52,476 bases of DNA from Antrodiella citrinella. Its lineage: Eukaryota > Basidiomycota > Agaricomycetes > Polyporales > Steccherinaceae. Made by a program: the position numbers and the translations under genes. Within the stretch, counting starts at the first letter, position 1, and every line of letters starts with the position of its first letter. Where the stretch lies: contig SGPM01000188.1 of assembly GCA_004802725.1 (NCBI GenBank), positions 1-52,476 on the forward strand, written 5' to 3'. Below, piece after piece: positions 1-10,956 of the stretch. The notes under the pieces were generated by a model. The model worked only from the letters and a program-made list of their open reading frames with translations. It was not told the origin of the DNA and ran no database searches.

Positions 1-1358
1 CGCACGAGCTCGGCGAAGCGGGACCGCTGGTCGCGGTGATGCGCAGCGAGAGGAGGGTGTCGCTGAACTGGTCGCAGATGAGGTAGCAGATGTCTTGCCA
101 GTCGTCCGCGCGGGTGGATCCTCGATGATCAAGTCGATCTGCGTCAACGGGCTGGTGATGTGTTTCAGGAACGTAGCGACGTTCGCCGTGTCGCCTGTCA
201 GCTGGATATGCTGCAGGTGCGCAAATGCGCCCCGCCGTGGTCCGTCGTTCGTCAATCGGACCGCTGATTTGCGAATGTCAGAGAAATCGAGTTCGTCGCC
301 GGAGAAGATGCCGCTGTCGGTACCTCCAACTGAGCTCGGGGTAGAGTACCCGGAACCCGGACTGATGTCGTCGAAGAACCCCTCGACCGCAGTCGTGGTC
401 CTGTTCGATAGATCCAGGGACAGACTGCGCAGGAAAGGCATTCCCGAAGTCCACTTGCCGACTCGCGCAGCGAGCGCGCCGGGCGCCATGAGAGCCAGCT
501 TCTCAAATCGGTTGTGGGGCTGCATGATCTCGACAAAGTTGTCGGGCAAGTTGTTGTGAAGCGTGAAGGAGAACGAAGCCAACGAAGTCTTCGCCATGAC
601 GTGGTCCATGAAGTCGCTCATCTTGGAGGATTTCTGGCCCATCTCGATGGTCAGGGACTGAAGGCCCGGGTTCATGAATGCGATGGACTTCTCCAGCCAG
701 GCGGGTGTGTCGGCCTTCCAGGTCAGAGCAGTGAGGTTCGGCAAGATGAAGCGCGACTGCTTCGTCTGGTACTCCTCAAACACCGGGAAGATGGTCGGGG
801 TGACATTGCCATGAGCCTCGCTATACGCAATACTGCGAACCCGCTCGCCATACGCAAGGAGTCGGTCCCAATCAGCGGGGTCTGGGTTCCTAGCCTAAGC
901 GTTCAAGAATATAAGATGATTCCTCATGACACGAGTAGACACAGACACACCAGACCAAGTCCCGGCCGCCTCGCACGCTTCATCAACCCATTAGGGAACA
1001 GCGACAACAACGGGACGAAAGAATCCAAGTCCCTCCACAGCACGTTCAGAGCCGGCTCCTTGAACGCCTTGCACGTCCTCGCCAGCCTCGACAGCGTCCT
1101 TCTGCCGTTAGTCGACTCCACGACGTACTCCAACAGCTTCGCAGTGACATCCGCGTCTCTCAGAATAATCGGCGACATGGCTTGCTGGTGCACGGTGTAC
1201 GGCGCGTACGAGGAGCTGCTGAGGATGTTCAACGACGACGCGGACTTGGTGGACTTGCGCGAGCGGATGCTGGGGAGGCGGGGGCGGATGGGCAAGTTGC
1301 TGAGGTACTCGATGATGGAGGAACGCCTAGTGAGGCTGCTGGGTTGGGAAGAAGTCAT
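1..1358 (-). CDS. F-box-like protein, C-terminus beyond window edge
   Basis: I read two exons, complement(949..1358) and complement(1..889), with a 59-nt GT-AG intron. The ATG at 1358 is the first in-frame ATG; upstream only a TTG extends the frame. The N-terminus is Ser/Arg-rich. Around residues 80-125 there is an F-box-like helix set (LLEYVVEST...LSRLARTCKAF...ALNVLWRDLDS). The short Pro-Asp-Trp-Asp-Arg region and a long leucine-rich stretch after it match the usual layout of the large F-box/LRR families of Agaricomycetes. Such proteins are thought to be substrate adaptors of SCF ubiquitin ligases. The substrate cannot be inferred here. The gene runs off the left edge, so its full length is unknown. 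The exact donor is uncertain because several GTs lie together near 948-955. Confidence 0.72.
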
Positions 1359-2005
1359 ACTGGAGAGGGTCTGCGTCGAGAGGGGGGATTCGGTACTTAT
1401 TGGTTGTGGTCGTCGCGTGAGCGACACCAGGTTTAAGCAGGGTTGGGAAGACGTGGAGGGTGGCAAGCGTGAGGCTGATCAGTGAGGCTCCTGTCTGGCA
1501 ATCAAAGCGCGTACGACCATGGAGATCAGCGTTTGAGGTGCGGTATCAAGCTGATACGGGGCAACAAGCCATCGTAAAGTGTCCACCATTGCTTGCGGAT
1601 CGTACGAGGTAAGATGCGTTGCTTTCATTCGGATGCAAGGCGGATCGGTTGTAGCCAATCGAGGTTCAGATGGGGCACAGCATTGGACCGGGATATGAAC
1701 TCTGCGTGGACTTGAGAGGTGGCGCACGACTTCAACGAGGCAATTTCGTTGGGCGAGACTACCCCGCACACTCGGATAACGCGAGCACGTGCATCTCACG
1801 TGGGCGCGACACGCCCATGTCATGGAATAGGTTCAATAACTCGTCGGAGAAATGGACCACGGTTCAGCTTGAAGAACGGTCGATGTATGCCTAGAAAGCT
1901 TTTCAGAACGACCCACGCGCGTGTGCGACGACATTTTTCCGATCATATGCATCGCGGGAGAGAGTGGCAGAATATATCACAAACACGTACGCAAATACTG
2001 CAAGC
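1359..2005. other. Intergenic stretch, no supported gene
   Basis: This stretch lies between the F-box-like gene and the 3' end of SLD2. It holds a 114-codon reverse-strand frame (1479-1823) and short forward frames, but none has recognisable domains or convincing splice-linked partners. I see no tRNA, repeat or terminal inverted repeats. It probably contains the promoter and 5' UTR of the F-box-like gene and the 3' UTR of SLD2. Confidence 0.5.
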
Positions 2006-3654
2006 TTACAACTCGCCGACCTCCCATGGCACGGGTTCGCCCTCCCACTCGTCCTCATCTCCGGCGACAGCGCCTCTTACGTCCGAAGCCTCCTCCTCGC
2101 CAACATCCCAGACATCCCCACCCTTCCGTACGTCATATTGCATCACACGACTTCTGTAAAGCAGTTCCTTGACGAGATTCTCTTCAGCGGTATGTCGGAC
2201 GTTGGAGTCGTCAGTAGAGATGTCCAGGACGCGTTGAAGCTCTTCTGGGAGGTTGACTTCGACTTTACCGGAGCGATCCGGGGTAGGCGAAGCGTTCTCT
2301 CTTGCGGACTGGCGAGACGGTCGGGGATCCCATTCGTCGAGTGTAAACCCGTCGTCTTCCTGCGACGGGTGAGTCGGACCTCGCTTTCGCGTGACGACTT
2401 GCACGTCCTCGTCTTCTGGACTATCACTCTCGCGCTCGTCTCCAACCATCTCATCCGCTTGCTTCGCCTTCTTACGTGAGTTGGCGGTAGCTTTCCCTTT
2501 CCCCTTCGCTCTCGACTTTTCAATGTACTTTGGATGCGTGGACTTGGAGTCCTTTGGCGGCGGAGACGGAGGTAGAAGTAGGGAGACATTGACTTCCTCA
2601 GGTGACGCGAGAGTCTCAGTAGGCGGGGTGGGACGTTTGGCGGAAAGCGTGCGACCACTGAACAGAGAGGACGCCGCCCGCGATAAACTTGTAGAACCTT
2701 TCGGAGCACGTATCGCGATGTCGAGCGCTTTGATCTTGCCTTGCTGAAGCCAGTCTGCATCCTCGTCCTCCGAGGTCGGAGACAGTGCTCTAGACTTGGA
2801 CCTCGCCGTCGTAAAGGAGACTTCGGTCGTCAATTTGGATTGGCTACGCGCGAGCGAACGTTTCGCAATATCGTTGTTCCGTGTGGTTTCCTCGAAAAGT
2901 GGGGTATATGCTTTGGCACCCGTTGAAGGTTTGACAGGGGAGTCGTCTATGAAGGGCTCGTCCGCGTCCTCCTCCACGGCGCCTGCATCTTCGTTATCAT
3001 CGCTGTCATTCAGCGTGCTGTGCTTCCCAAACGGAAGGGTGGACTGGTGCAGGAGACGCGCTCGCTTCTCCTTGACGGGAGAGGGTGAGACGGGCTCACC
3101 GCGCAGACGCTTCCGGGCTCGTGAGACTGCATTCCTGGGTGTCCCAGATGGCCGGTGTGAAGATGCAGATGGTGCAGCATGCTCCAAGAGGGATGGGAGA
3201 GGCGGGAATGGGTCCGGAGACGGGCTACTGCGTGGACGAACGCGAGGCTGCGATTTGGACTTGCTAGGAGTGGCAAACGGGTTCGCAAAGGACAGCTGTG
3301 GCAGCGGGGGAGGGTGGGATGGGCTGGAAGGCGAGTAGGCGCGTCGGGTTCCTTTGTTCTTGACGGGCGAGAAGGGGTTGGAGGTGATCACGGGCACAGC
3401 GGTCTTGACTGCCCGGGATTTGGGGAGGATCGATGAGGAGGAGCCGGCCTGCTTGGCCTTGTTGAGTTTCTTGTAGAGTTTGTACTTTTCGGCTGAAGGG
3501 TAATGAGAATGGAGGTGGGTATAGGTGAGGGGTGAGAAGTACCTATTGCAGGCTGATTCTTGATGTCTTGAACGGACGGTTCGTGACCGTTGTCTGCTTT
3601 GAACGCGTACTCCCAGGCCTTGATCTGCGCACGGACTGCAGCGAGGTCAGACAT
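2006..3654 (-). CDS. SLD2: DNA replication regulator SLD2 (DRC1), RecQL4 N-terminal homologue
   Basis: Exons complement(3543..3654) and complement(2006..3492) give 532 residues; the 50-nt intron splits an Ala codon. The first about 50 residues carry the conserved Sld2 signature: MSDLAAVRAQIKAWEYAF, then DIKNQPAIAEKYKLYKKLNK across the intron. The rest is disordered and rich in Ser-Pro/Thr-Pro followed by Lys/Arg (SPVK, TPSK, SPSPVKEKR and others), the expected clustered CDK sites. A basic SRKKAKQ patch and acidic blocks lie near the C-terminus, and the protein ends in a short conserved-looking segment (EENLVKELLYRSRVMQYDVR). In yeast, CDK-phosphorylated Sld2 binds Dpb11 and helps load Cdc45-GINS at origins. 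Here that role is inferred from family membership. The start lies 258 bp from a divergent gene. Confidence 0.88.
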
Positions 3655-3912
3655 GGTGGGAGGAGAAGTGAAGAGCGGGGAGAGATGGGCGGCGGTGGCC
3701 ACGTGGGAGCACTGCGGGCGTCTTTGGCCGTGTCGTTGGCCATGTCCTGTACGGTGACGGTGAAGGTTTTCCATCGACTGTCGACGGGCGCGACAAAGTC
3801 CATGGGTCCATCGCTATATATTCACACACAAGCCGCCATCGATCCTTGAATCCCTGCTTGCCTCCTCATCGCCTCGCCCGCCTCGCCCACCGTGGCTACA
3901 CCGTTGTCTGCC
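3655..3912. promoter_or_regulatory. Shared divergent promoter between SLD2 and the Pal1-like gene
   Basis: Only 258 bp separate the two start codons, which point away from each other, so both promoters must lie here or overlap. On the plus strand there is an AT-rich patch with ctatatatt near 3814-3822, a possible TATA-like element. No further motif can be assigned with confidence. Confidence 0.4.
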
Positions 3913-6902
3913 ATGTACTCCGCCGACACCCGTCCTCGCCACCAACGCTTCCCCTCCTCGTCCACCGTCGCATCCACACTCGACGCACACTCACGGCCCC
4001 TTCCCCACGCCTTCCTCGACGACCCCGCCTTCTCTTCCGATCCAGACGAAAACCCTCTCTTTTCCATGTCCTCTTTCGGTGACTTCCTGCCTGCGAATCC
4101 TGCCGCCCTAGATGTTGTCAGTCTTGCTCTTTCCATTCTTCCGTGCTGCCCAATGTTGACTCCTCCCTAGCACGCATCTCTCCAAGATAATCACTATCGC
4201 ACCCAGCCTGCGCCCGCGCGAATGCAGCCATCACACCATCCTAAAGCCCACTCGACCGCTTACCACCCTCCTTTCCCTGAACCTGCTTATCCGTCTCATC
4301 CCAGAACTCGTTCTCATGGCTCCGCTCTGCCACCTCCCCGCGCGCCCCCCTCAACAGACACTTGGGCCTTTCGACCCTTTGACGACCCCCTCGATGACTT
4401 TCCTTCTTCAGACCATGCATTGCAGGAGGCAGCCGCCAATGCATATCACAATTCACGCCCGGTAGCTAGGACCAGGCCCGACCAGATATCGCACTCACAC
4501 TACCAGCCAACCGTCTCTCCGACGTCGAGTGCCTCCTCCTCGCCTAGATCGCCTCCCATGTCGCTTGAGCTGGATTCTGTCCCGTCTACCTTCTCGCACT
4601 CGACGTATTCCCAGTCGTCCTTTTCTCAGTCGGCTTATTCCCTCTCGTCGCAATCACATTCCGGGCACTCCCATTCTGCACACTCTCATTCCTCGCATTC
4701 AGACTCGTCGCATGCTTCCTTGGCTTCCAGATCGTCGACGAAGAAGGCTCCCCTCCCCGATCCGATCATCCTGCTTCCCCCGCCCGCCTATTCTGTGGAG
4801 CCCCCGCCTACAGATCGCCCGATCATCGTCACCACAGAGTCTGCGCCAGAGATCCGCCATGTGTCCTCCACTGCTGTGCCTCCCCGTCCAACCTCTGTCC
4901 CTACGCCTGTCGCCCCACAACCGCCGGACCCCGTTGCACGGCCTTCGGAATTGCGGAAACAGAGGAGTAGACGGCAGAGCATTGTCCCTCCGCCAGGTGG
5001 TTTGGACAAGATTGATGAGTTGGATGAGACGGATCCCCTGGGTTTCGCGTGGCATCATGATTCGAGGTACGAGGGCGTGAAGAAGGTGGTGGATGGGGCT
5101 GACTCGAAGGAGAGCAAGGACAGCGCAAAGGCTTTGGTACGTGTTGTGTGATTTGGTTCAAGCTAAATACTCACGTCGCGTATGTAGTTGGAGAAAGCAG
5201 AACGCAAGAAGGTGTGTGAAGCGAGACTATCTATTGAATTTATGCTGATTTCGCATTTCAGGCAAAGAAGGCTGCTGGTGCAGATCCTAACGCTCCTTCG
5301 TTCAGTGTGAAGCCAGGACAGATCTTCCCTGCGTTCAACCCCTACCACCCGCAACCCACCATCAATCCCGTCTCACAGGGTATGGCCCCTGGGGCACCAT
5401 CACAACCTCAACTCGGTTCTGCAACGCCGCAGGATCTATCATACCACGTGCAACGGCCAGCTCTGAGGTCACACTCACAATCGCAGCCTGCAGATCCTTC
5501 CCAGTTTCTTGCACAACGTTTGTCTTCAGGCGCTTATCTGCAACCTCAGCCTCCACAGCAATCGCACAGTCCTGCGCCACCATCGGACTTTGCGCACCAT
5601 ACTTTACGCCAGCCCTCTTCCGCTTCACTACACGTCCATGTACAACCTCAGTCCCCGGCTCGTCAGACCTCTACACACAGTTTGCCTGAACTGGGGACCC
5701 CACGCTCTCAATATGAACAACTCCAGCCCCCACAGCGACCGCCATCCGTTCATTCTCAATCCTCTTCCGAGCTGCCCTATGCTCAAACACTCCCTAATCC
5801 TCATCCGCTGAATCGGGCCCAGACGCCTCCGAGGCATCGCCTATCTCGGATGGCTCAGGACATGGTAGCAGGAAGTGCACCACCGCCGATGGGTACACCT
5901 GGCTTCGCGAACGATCCAGCCTACAACGCCTTCCCGCAAACTCCTGCACCGTCTTCGCAGACTGCACAATACGGCGTACCTGCCGGAGCGCCACCTGCAC
6001 AACCGTACCGATCGTCATCAGGGAGTTCTTCACGAAATCGACCTCCGGCACCTGGTCTTCCGCCGCGATTGCAGCAACAGCAGCAGATGCATGCTCCTCC
6101 GAGACCGGATATCGTGCTCCCACCACGACACCAGGCTGCAAAGAACCGTGCGTCGGTGCAGGCCCAGGGCCCGCCCCAACCTCACTACCTTCCAAAACGT
6201 CTTGTCATGCCCACACCATTGCAACCGATGCAAGGGCCACAAGCGCTTCCTCAGCAGCAGTCGCAAATGCAGGGTATGCTCTCGTATGGATCCCAATCTG
6301 GCTCTGGTTCTGGACCCGCGGGCGATATGATGCCCGTTGGCCTAGGAGCGGACTACTTGGGGGCACCCACGTCAGGTCAGGTGCAACAACAACAACAACA
6401 ACAACAACAGAAGAAGGCGAAGGAGATACCCGTGTCGCATGGCAGGAACTTGCTCCGGAAGAGGGCGACTGTGAATGGGGCTAGTCCGACGAACGCTGCG
6501 GCTGCTGCGCCGGATAGCAGTCATCAGTATCATCCGCACCATCATTCGCTCGTCGGTGGTGGGAGCAGCAGCAGGGACGCTGCGGTGGGAATGGTGAATG
6601 GGGTGCATGTGGTGGGGAATGGATCGGGGATGGGGTACGTGCCGTCGTCGAATGCGAGCGCGGCGATGTTTGCTGCGAAGGCGGACGCGCCGCTGCGTCC
6701 GGCACCGAGCAGCCGGAGCCAGAGCCAGGGCGCGGTGGACGCCAGAGCGGAGTGGGAGTCGAAGATGCGGGAGAAGGAGCTGCAGAAGGAGCGCGAGCGG
6801 GAGTGGAAGAGGGAGATGGCGCTCGAGAGTCAGATGCAGAAGGAGAGGGAGAGGGAGGCGCAGAAGGAGAAGGGTGGACGGAAGTTGAGCAAACGGCGGT
6901 GA
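3913..6902 (+). CDS. Large disordered protein with a Pal1-like motif (possible cell-morphology protein)
   Basis: Exons 3913..4116, 4171..5136, 5188..5211 and 5262..6902 give 944 residues. An upstream GTG (3892) extends the frame, but the first ATG is at 3913. The N-terminal third is Ser/Pro/His-rich, with a Ser-His repeat tract (about 4590-4730). Near the end of exon 2 lies DKIDELDETDPLGFAWHH, followed by YEGVKK and, after two short introns, SFSVKPGQIFPAFNPYHP. The Asp-Glu-Leu-Asp-Glu ... His-His ... Tyr arrangement resembles the HHDGPY-type core of fungal Pal1 cell-morphology proteins, but this assignment rests on motif memory only. A polyGln tract (6384-6410) follows. The last about 60 residues form a Glu/Arg/Lys-rich coiled coil and end in KLSKRR. 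The 24-nt exon 3 is strongly basic. If Pal1-like, it would act at cortical growth sites. Confidence 0.62.
4590..4730 (+). repeat. Degenerate Ser/His codon repeat tract
   Basis: Repeated tcg-cay and cac-tcc type units encode SQSHSGHSHSAHSHSSHSDS and the similar preceding SQSSFSQSAYS. The repeat is imperfect, made of TCN/CAY codons, and lies inside the Pal1-like gene. Confidence 0.7.
6384..6410 (+). repeat. (CAA)n microsatellite encoding polyglutamine
   Basis: Eight CAA codons plus one CAG form an uninterrupted trinucleotide run within exon 4 of the Pal1-like gene, encoding nine glutamines. The length probably varies between strains. Confidence 0.9.
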
Positions 6903-7416
6903 TTCGGTGATTGAGATGGAGGGTGTGTGGCTTTTTTTTTCTGTTATTTTATTGCGGTGGGTTCTTCGTGTCGAGCTATTCCCCTTCCCTCTTTCTTTCT
7001 GTGTGTTGCTACCTTACTGCTTTGCCTGCATTCTGCACACCCCGAGACGAACCTTGACGGTTCTACTCGCATCCGGACCTTGCCTCTTGCAATTGCATAC
7101 CATGTTTTGTTCTTCTCCTCCCTCCCTCCCCTCTCCGTAGATTTGCCCGTGTTGTTTTGTCACCCAATGGACTCGTGGTGTAGTTTACACCGTGCCTCTC
7201 CCTCCCCGCTTCCTTTCCCGAACGATTTGGACTATCGGACCATGCTGCTCTTCATCACACCATGCATGTTTCTTTCGCTGCTGCTGCCTGCTCGCAATTA
7301 ACGTACATACACATGGGACTGCTGTAGTGCTTTGTATTCTTTCCAAGGCGTTGTAAGTACCTACTACTACCCCGTTCGCTATGTACCGCTATATCCTCCA
7401 TCCTCTCCTTCCTTTC
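6903..7416. other. Probable 3' UTR / intergenic, no supported gene
   Basis: The sequence is pyrimidine-rich on the plus strand, with runs of T, CCT and TCC directly after the Pal1-like stop codon. Frames here (6907-7301) are composition artefacts without domain content. A T-rich stretch at 6931-6948 follows the stop closely. Confidence 0.5.
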
Positions 7417-7857
7417 CTATTTCTTTTTGTCATCTGTGGGTCTCTTTGGGTAGTCGTTCTGGTCTTGGCACATTATTTCACATGCCTGCAATAGACTGGC
7501 TTTGACCTGACGTGGATTGGTGGTGGATGAATCATGATGCTGTTCCGAAAAATCACTGCGCCATCGTCGCCATCGTTCGTCGCGTCGATTGGGATCATCT
7601 GCGTCCGGAATATCTGTGGGCCTGCGCAGACACCCTGGTGATGGTAAATAACTTGGAAGGATGAACTCACCTGCGTGCCGGGTGGACGCGTCAGCCCTCT
7701 CCGTCGTTATGTACACGATTCGAAGTGACTGCGAGCTCGCTGAGGGCGACGTGTACATTCCCCCAGTCAGATCAATCCGAGGAATGTGGTAAGAATGCAG
7801 CTGCGCAAACAACGATGAGTCGGAATAATGGTGTTTCAGCGACCCCATCACCGACAT
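7417..7857 (-). CDS. Possible small protein gene of unknown function
   Basis: An ATG-started frame of 146 codons lies 226 bp upstream of, and divergent from, the PB1-domain gene. Within it there is a consensus intron (GTGAGT ... CACAG, 57 nt, roughly 7613-7669 on the reverse strand). That length is a multiple of three, so the protein would be 127 residues spliced or 146 unspliced. The N-terminus (MSVMGSLKHHYSDSSLFAQL) and the basic/acidic C-terminus ending KRPTDDKKK show no known domain, signal peptide or membrane segment. It could equally be a fortuitous frame. Confidence 0.35.
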   Translation of the reverse strand: MSVMGSLKHHYSDSSLFAQLHSYHIPRIDLTGGMYTSPSASSQSLRIVYITTERADASTRHAGEFILPSYLPSPGCLRRPTDIPDADDPNRRDERWRRWRSDFSEQHHDSSTTNPRQVKASLLQACEIMCQDQNDYPKRPTDDKKK

Positions 7858-8083
7858 CTAGTCAACATGACTCTGGATGCACGAAGATGACCCGGAGGTC
7901 GCTGCTGCTCAAAGGCTAAAAGCACTGCGGAATGCGCGACGCTAGTACGAGACGCGCAGGAAAAACAGACGCGTCTCGATCACATACACACACAGGGGCT
8001 AGAGCGGAGCTTGAACCCAATCCCTCATATACCCACCCACTCCTAAACACCAATCCTCCACCTATCCTCCATTACGCAGAGTC

Positions 8084-10677
8084 ATGTCGGATTCTACGAC
8101 AAACCGCAATCGTGTTCTCCTCAAATTCACGAAACCCCCCGACGGCCTCACTCGTCGTGTGCTGTTCAACGAGCGGCCGAGTTGGGCCCAGCTCGCTGCG
8201 AAGATCGCCACTTTGTATGGCGTTCCCAAGGGCAATGTCGGCGTCTCGTATGTCGATACGGATGGCGACGAAGTGACGCTTAGTTCCGAGGAGGAGCTGC
8301 AGGATTTCTATCGGTACTCGGAGGGAGTGAACAGTGAGCAGGCGGATGCGGAGAACAAGGCTATCAGGTTCGCCGTGCGCGATATCACCGCCCCGCACGA
8401 CTGGGAATCCATCCACGCCCCCTCCTCGCACACGCCCCCGTCCTCCACACGCCGCAACACCTTCGGTGCGTTCCCGAACATGGCCTACGAGATGGCCGAC
8501 GACTGGCAACGGGTGCCCAGTCTGGGTGGCGGCGATTTCCTAATGGCGGTCGGGAGGGACCAGCCGGAGAGTCCCCACGCCTTTGTCGAGGTTCTGGAGA
8601 GTGATGTCAGTATGTCGAAAGATAACGACGACGACGGGAGTGCTTCTACGGTCACTCTGGATGAGGAAAAGGGGCCGAAGGTGGATAAAGGCAAGGGAAG
8701 GGCGAGGACTGCGGATTTGGAGAGCGTCCTGGGCGGTCGCGATGATGCGTCGACTGTGTCTATGGTCGATGAAAACGCCCCGAGGAAACCCCCCGTGCAT
8801 GTGGCGAATGCCACCGTCCCTCNCAGGTCGTCTAGCACGACAGTCTCTGTTTCGCGCAGGTCCACCCCGAAACCGCCTCCTGTGGATACTACCGCTGCGG
8901 AGGACCCGCCTCTCCCTGACCTCGGTGCTGACACACCCGCCGACCCATCACTCACTACGGACGTTGCTAACTTGTTCAATGCACTCTCTACGGTGTTCGC
9001 TACCCACCCCGAGCTCTCTGAAGGTGTGCGCAATATCGTGCGCAGTGCCACTAATGGAGTCTATTGGAGCCAGCACCGCCGGGCCGTCGCCCAGGCAGCT
9101 GAAGAGATCAGACGCAGCGCTTACAGCAGTGTGGACGATGTCCGTAAGGCTGCAGAGGAAGCTCATCGTCAGACTGAAGAGGCCGCTGGTCGTCGTGTTG
9201 CTGAAGCCATCGGCAATGTTGTCCGTGTTATCTCCGACACTGTGCAAGGCCCTGTTCCTCCTCCCACTGTCGAGCCAGTGACCTCTACCCCGGTGACCGC
9301 TCGTACCAATCCACCCCGCCCCCATTCTCCTTCTCGTCGCGAGACATGGAACGGTCCTTTTGGACCCCCTCGGTCGCACGGACCTATGTGGCCCGGAGGC
9401 CGTCATGGGACGTTCGATGAACGGTTCTACCAGGAGTTCGGTCGGCAGCAGCGACGTCCTCATAGGTCTCCCACTCCGCCTTCTCCTCCAGCCCTTCCCG
9501 GACATCATCATGGTCCTCCTCCTCCGCCGCCGCCTCCTCCGCCGTTCGGCCCTGGCCGCTACGGTCCTGCACTCCCTATGCCCCCACCCTCCATGTTCCA
9601 CCCGTTCAACTCATACGCTTCGTATATCCCCCCTCCCCCTCCCCACTTCCCGCCTGTTCCTCCCAGGCCGCCACGCAGGAATGATGACCTGTTTGACTTT
9701 ACTACTGGTCCTTCGTTCGGCGTTCCGGGTGCATACGGTCCTTGGACTACCGGACCCGCTCCTGTTGGGAGAAATACATTGAGAAGAATGGATGACGCCA
9801 TTCCCGACCCGTTCGCTCCGGCCCCCATGTCTCGCTCTGTCAGTCAGGAAACCAGAGAGCGGCTGGAAGCTGCGAAGGAAGCGTACAAGGCGGAGAAGGA
9901 GAGATACAGAAGGGAGAAGGACGGGCGGAGACAGGGAAGAGAGAGGAAGGTGTCTGAAGAAACGTACGTGCTTTCGCCGGGATCCTTGAAGCGCCGCCCG
10001 ACTGACTCTGATCCTTCCAGTCGTCCCGTTGGCCAAACGACGACGCAAACAACGCAAGCGACTACGACTCCTGTCAACAAGGCTCGGGATGGAGGCGTGA
10101 GTACGTCGGCAGCAGCGGGTCCCTCCACCTCCGCCCGCAGTGCCAACGCTCCCGACGCCAATGGCGAGTCGGTCACGATCATCAGCAATGCTCGGGGTCC
10201 GTACCCTCAGCTGGAGATGGTCAACGTCACACCTCCCAGGAGACACCACACTGTCACCGGAGCTAGCCGCTCGCGTGCTAGGGTACCCTCTGGTGAAACC
10301 ACTGGTCCATCTCGTTCCTTCAGCACTAGCCAGCAACATACGGCCACTGGCGGTGCTTTGCGTGCGGGACATGCCATCAAGACTAAACTCGCAGATGTAC
10401 GCGCTCTTTTCTTCCATTCGCAATGAATGATACGCTGACTCTTCGCCGCTTTTAGATGGGTTTCACATCGGAGGAGTACCCTGACATCTCTAAGAAGGTC
10501 GCATCCCGCCTTTCGCTAGCTGTCAGTGAGGACAATAACAACAACATCACGCAAGACGTCGAAGACACCATCATGTCTGAGGTGCTCGACGAGTTGTTGA
10601 CCGCGAACGTGGACAAGGAATTGCCACCCAAACCCGCTTCTACCACTACCAGCGTCCCCGGGGAATGGTTGAACTAA
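8084..10677 (+). CDS. PB1-domain protein with C-terminal UBA-like segment
   Basis: Exons 8084..10396 and 10456..10677 give 844 residues. Residues about 10-90 form a PB1 domain: VLLKFTKPP, the basic TRRVLF strand, then the acidic OPCA-type loop YVDTDGDEVTLSSEEEL. The middle is disordered, with a helical Ala/Arg-rich segment (EIRRSAYSSVDDVRKAAEEA) and long proline runs (GPPPPPPPPPPFGPG), followed by a charged coiled coil (RERLEAAKEAYKAEKERYRR). The second exon starts MGFTSEEYPDISKKVASRL, which with the preceding Leu-Ala-Asp resembles the LxxMGF start of a UBA domain. PB1 plus UBA suggests a scaffold or selective-autophagy receptor related to p62/NBR1, but no ZZ finger or FW domain is visible, so this is tentative. 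Base 8823 is N, making one residue ambiguous. Confidence 0.8.
8823..8823. other. Ambiguous base (N) in coding sequence
   Basis: A single N lies in the second position of a codon (tcncagg context) in the PB1 gene. The reading frame continues normally on both sides, so it is a base-call ambiguity rather than a frameshift. Confidence 0.98.
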
Positions 10678-10956
10678 TCGTGTTCTAGTATGCTTGGTTT
10701 CGAATTGCTCTCGAAGTCTTCGACGAGGTTATGTATGGACTCATTTAGGAACTTAAGATGTTGTAAGATGTAGTCGTGGTTCCGGGTTGCTGTCGTAGCT
10801 TATCGTCTGAAAAATAGGTAGTGGTTGTCGTATCGTATTATCCTGTACAATGAAATGCTTATGTTCTTCAACGGGCATGCTTGGCCCTAAACACTAGAGA
10901 GTGCATTTGTTGAGAGCAAAAGAATGAAATACATCGGAAAGATACAAGACAAACTA

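Noticed and set aside
514..1485. 323-codon forward frame opposite the F-box-like gene
   Set aside because: It is the antisense of the F-box-like coding exons and of their intron, with no domain; the reverse strand carries the recognisable F-box pattern.
1479..1823. 114-codon reverse ATG frame between the F-box-like gene and SLD2
   Set aside because: No domain, no splice-linked continuation and an unusual Cys/Arg composition; probably chance.
8485..10423. Long reverse frames (188, 217 and 270 codons) across the PB1 gene
   Set aside because: Antisense shadows of a GC-rich, low-complexity exon; composition is Arg/Ser/Gly-biased and no motif is present.
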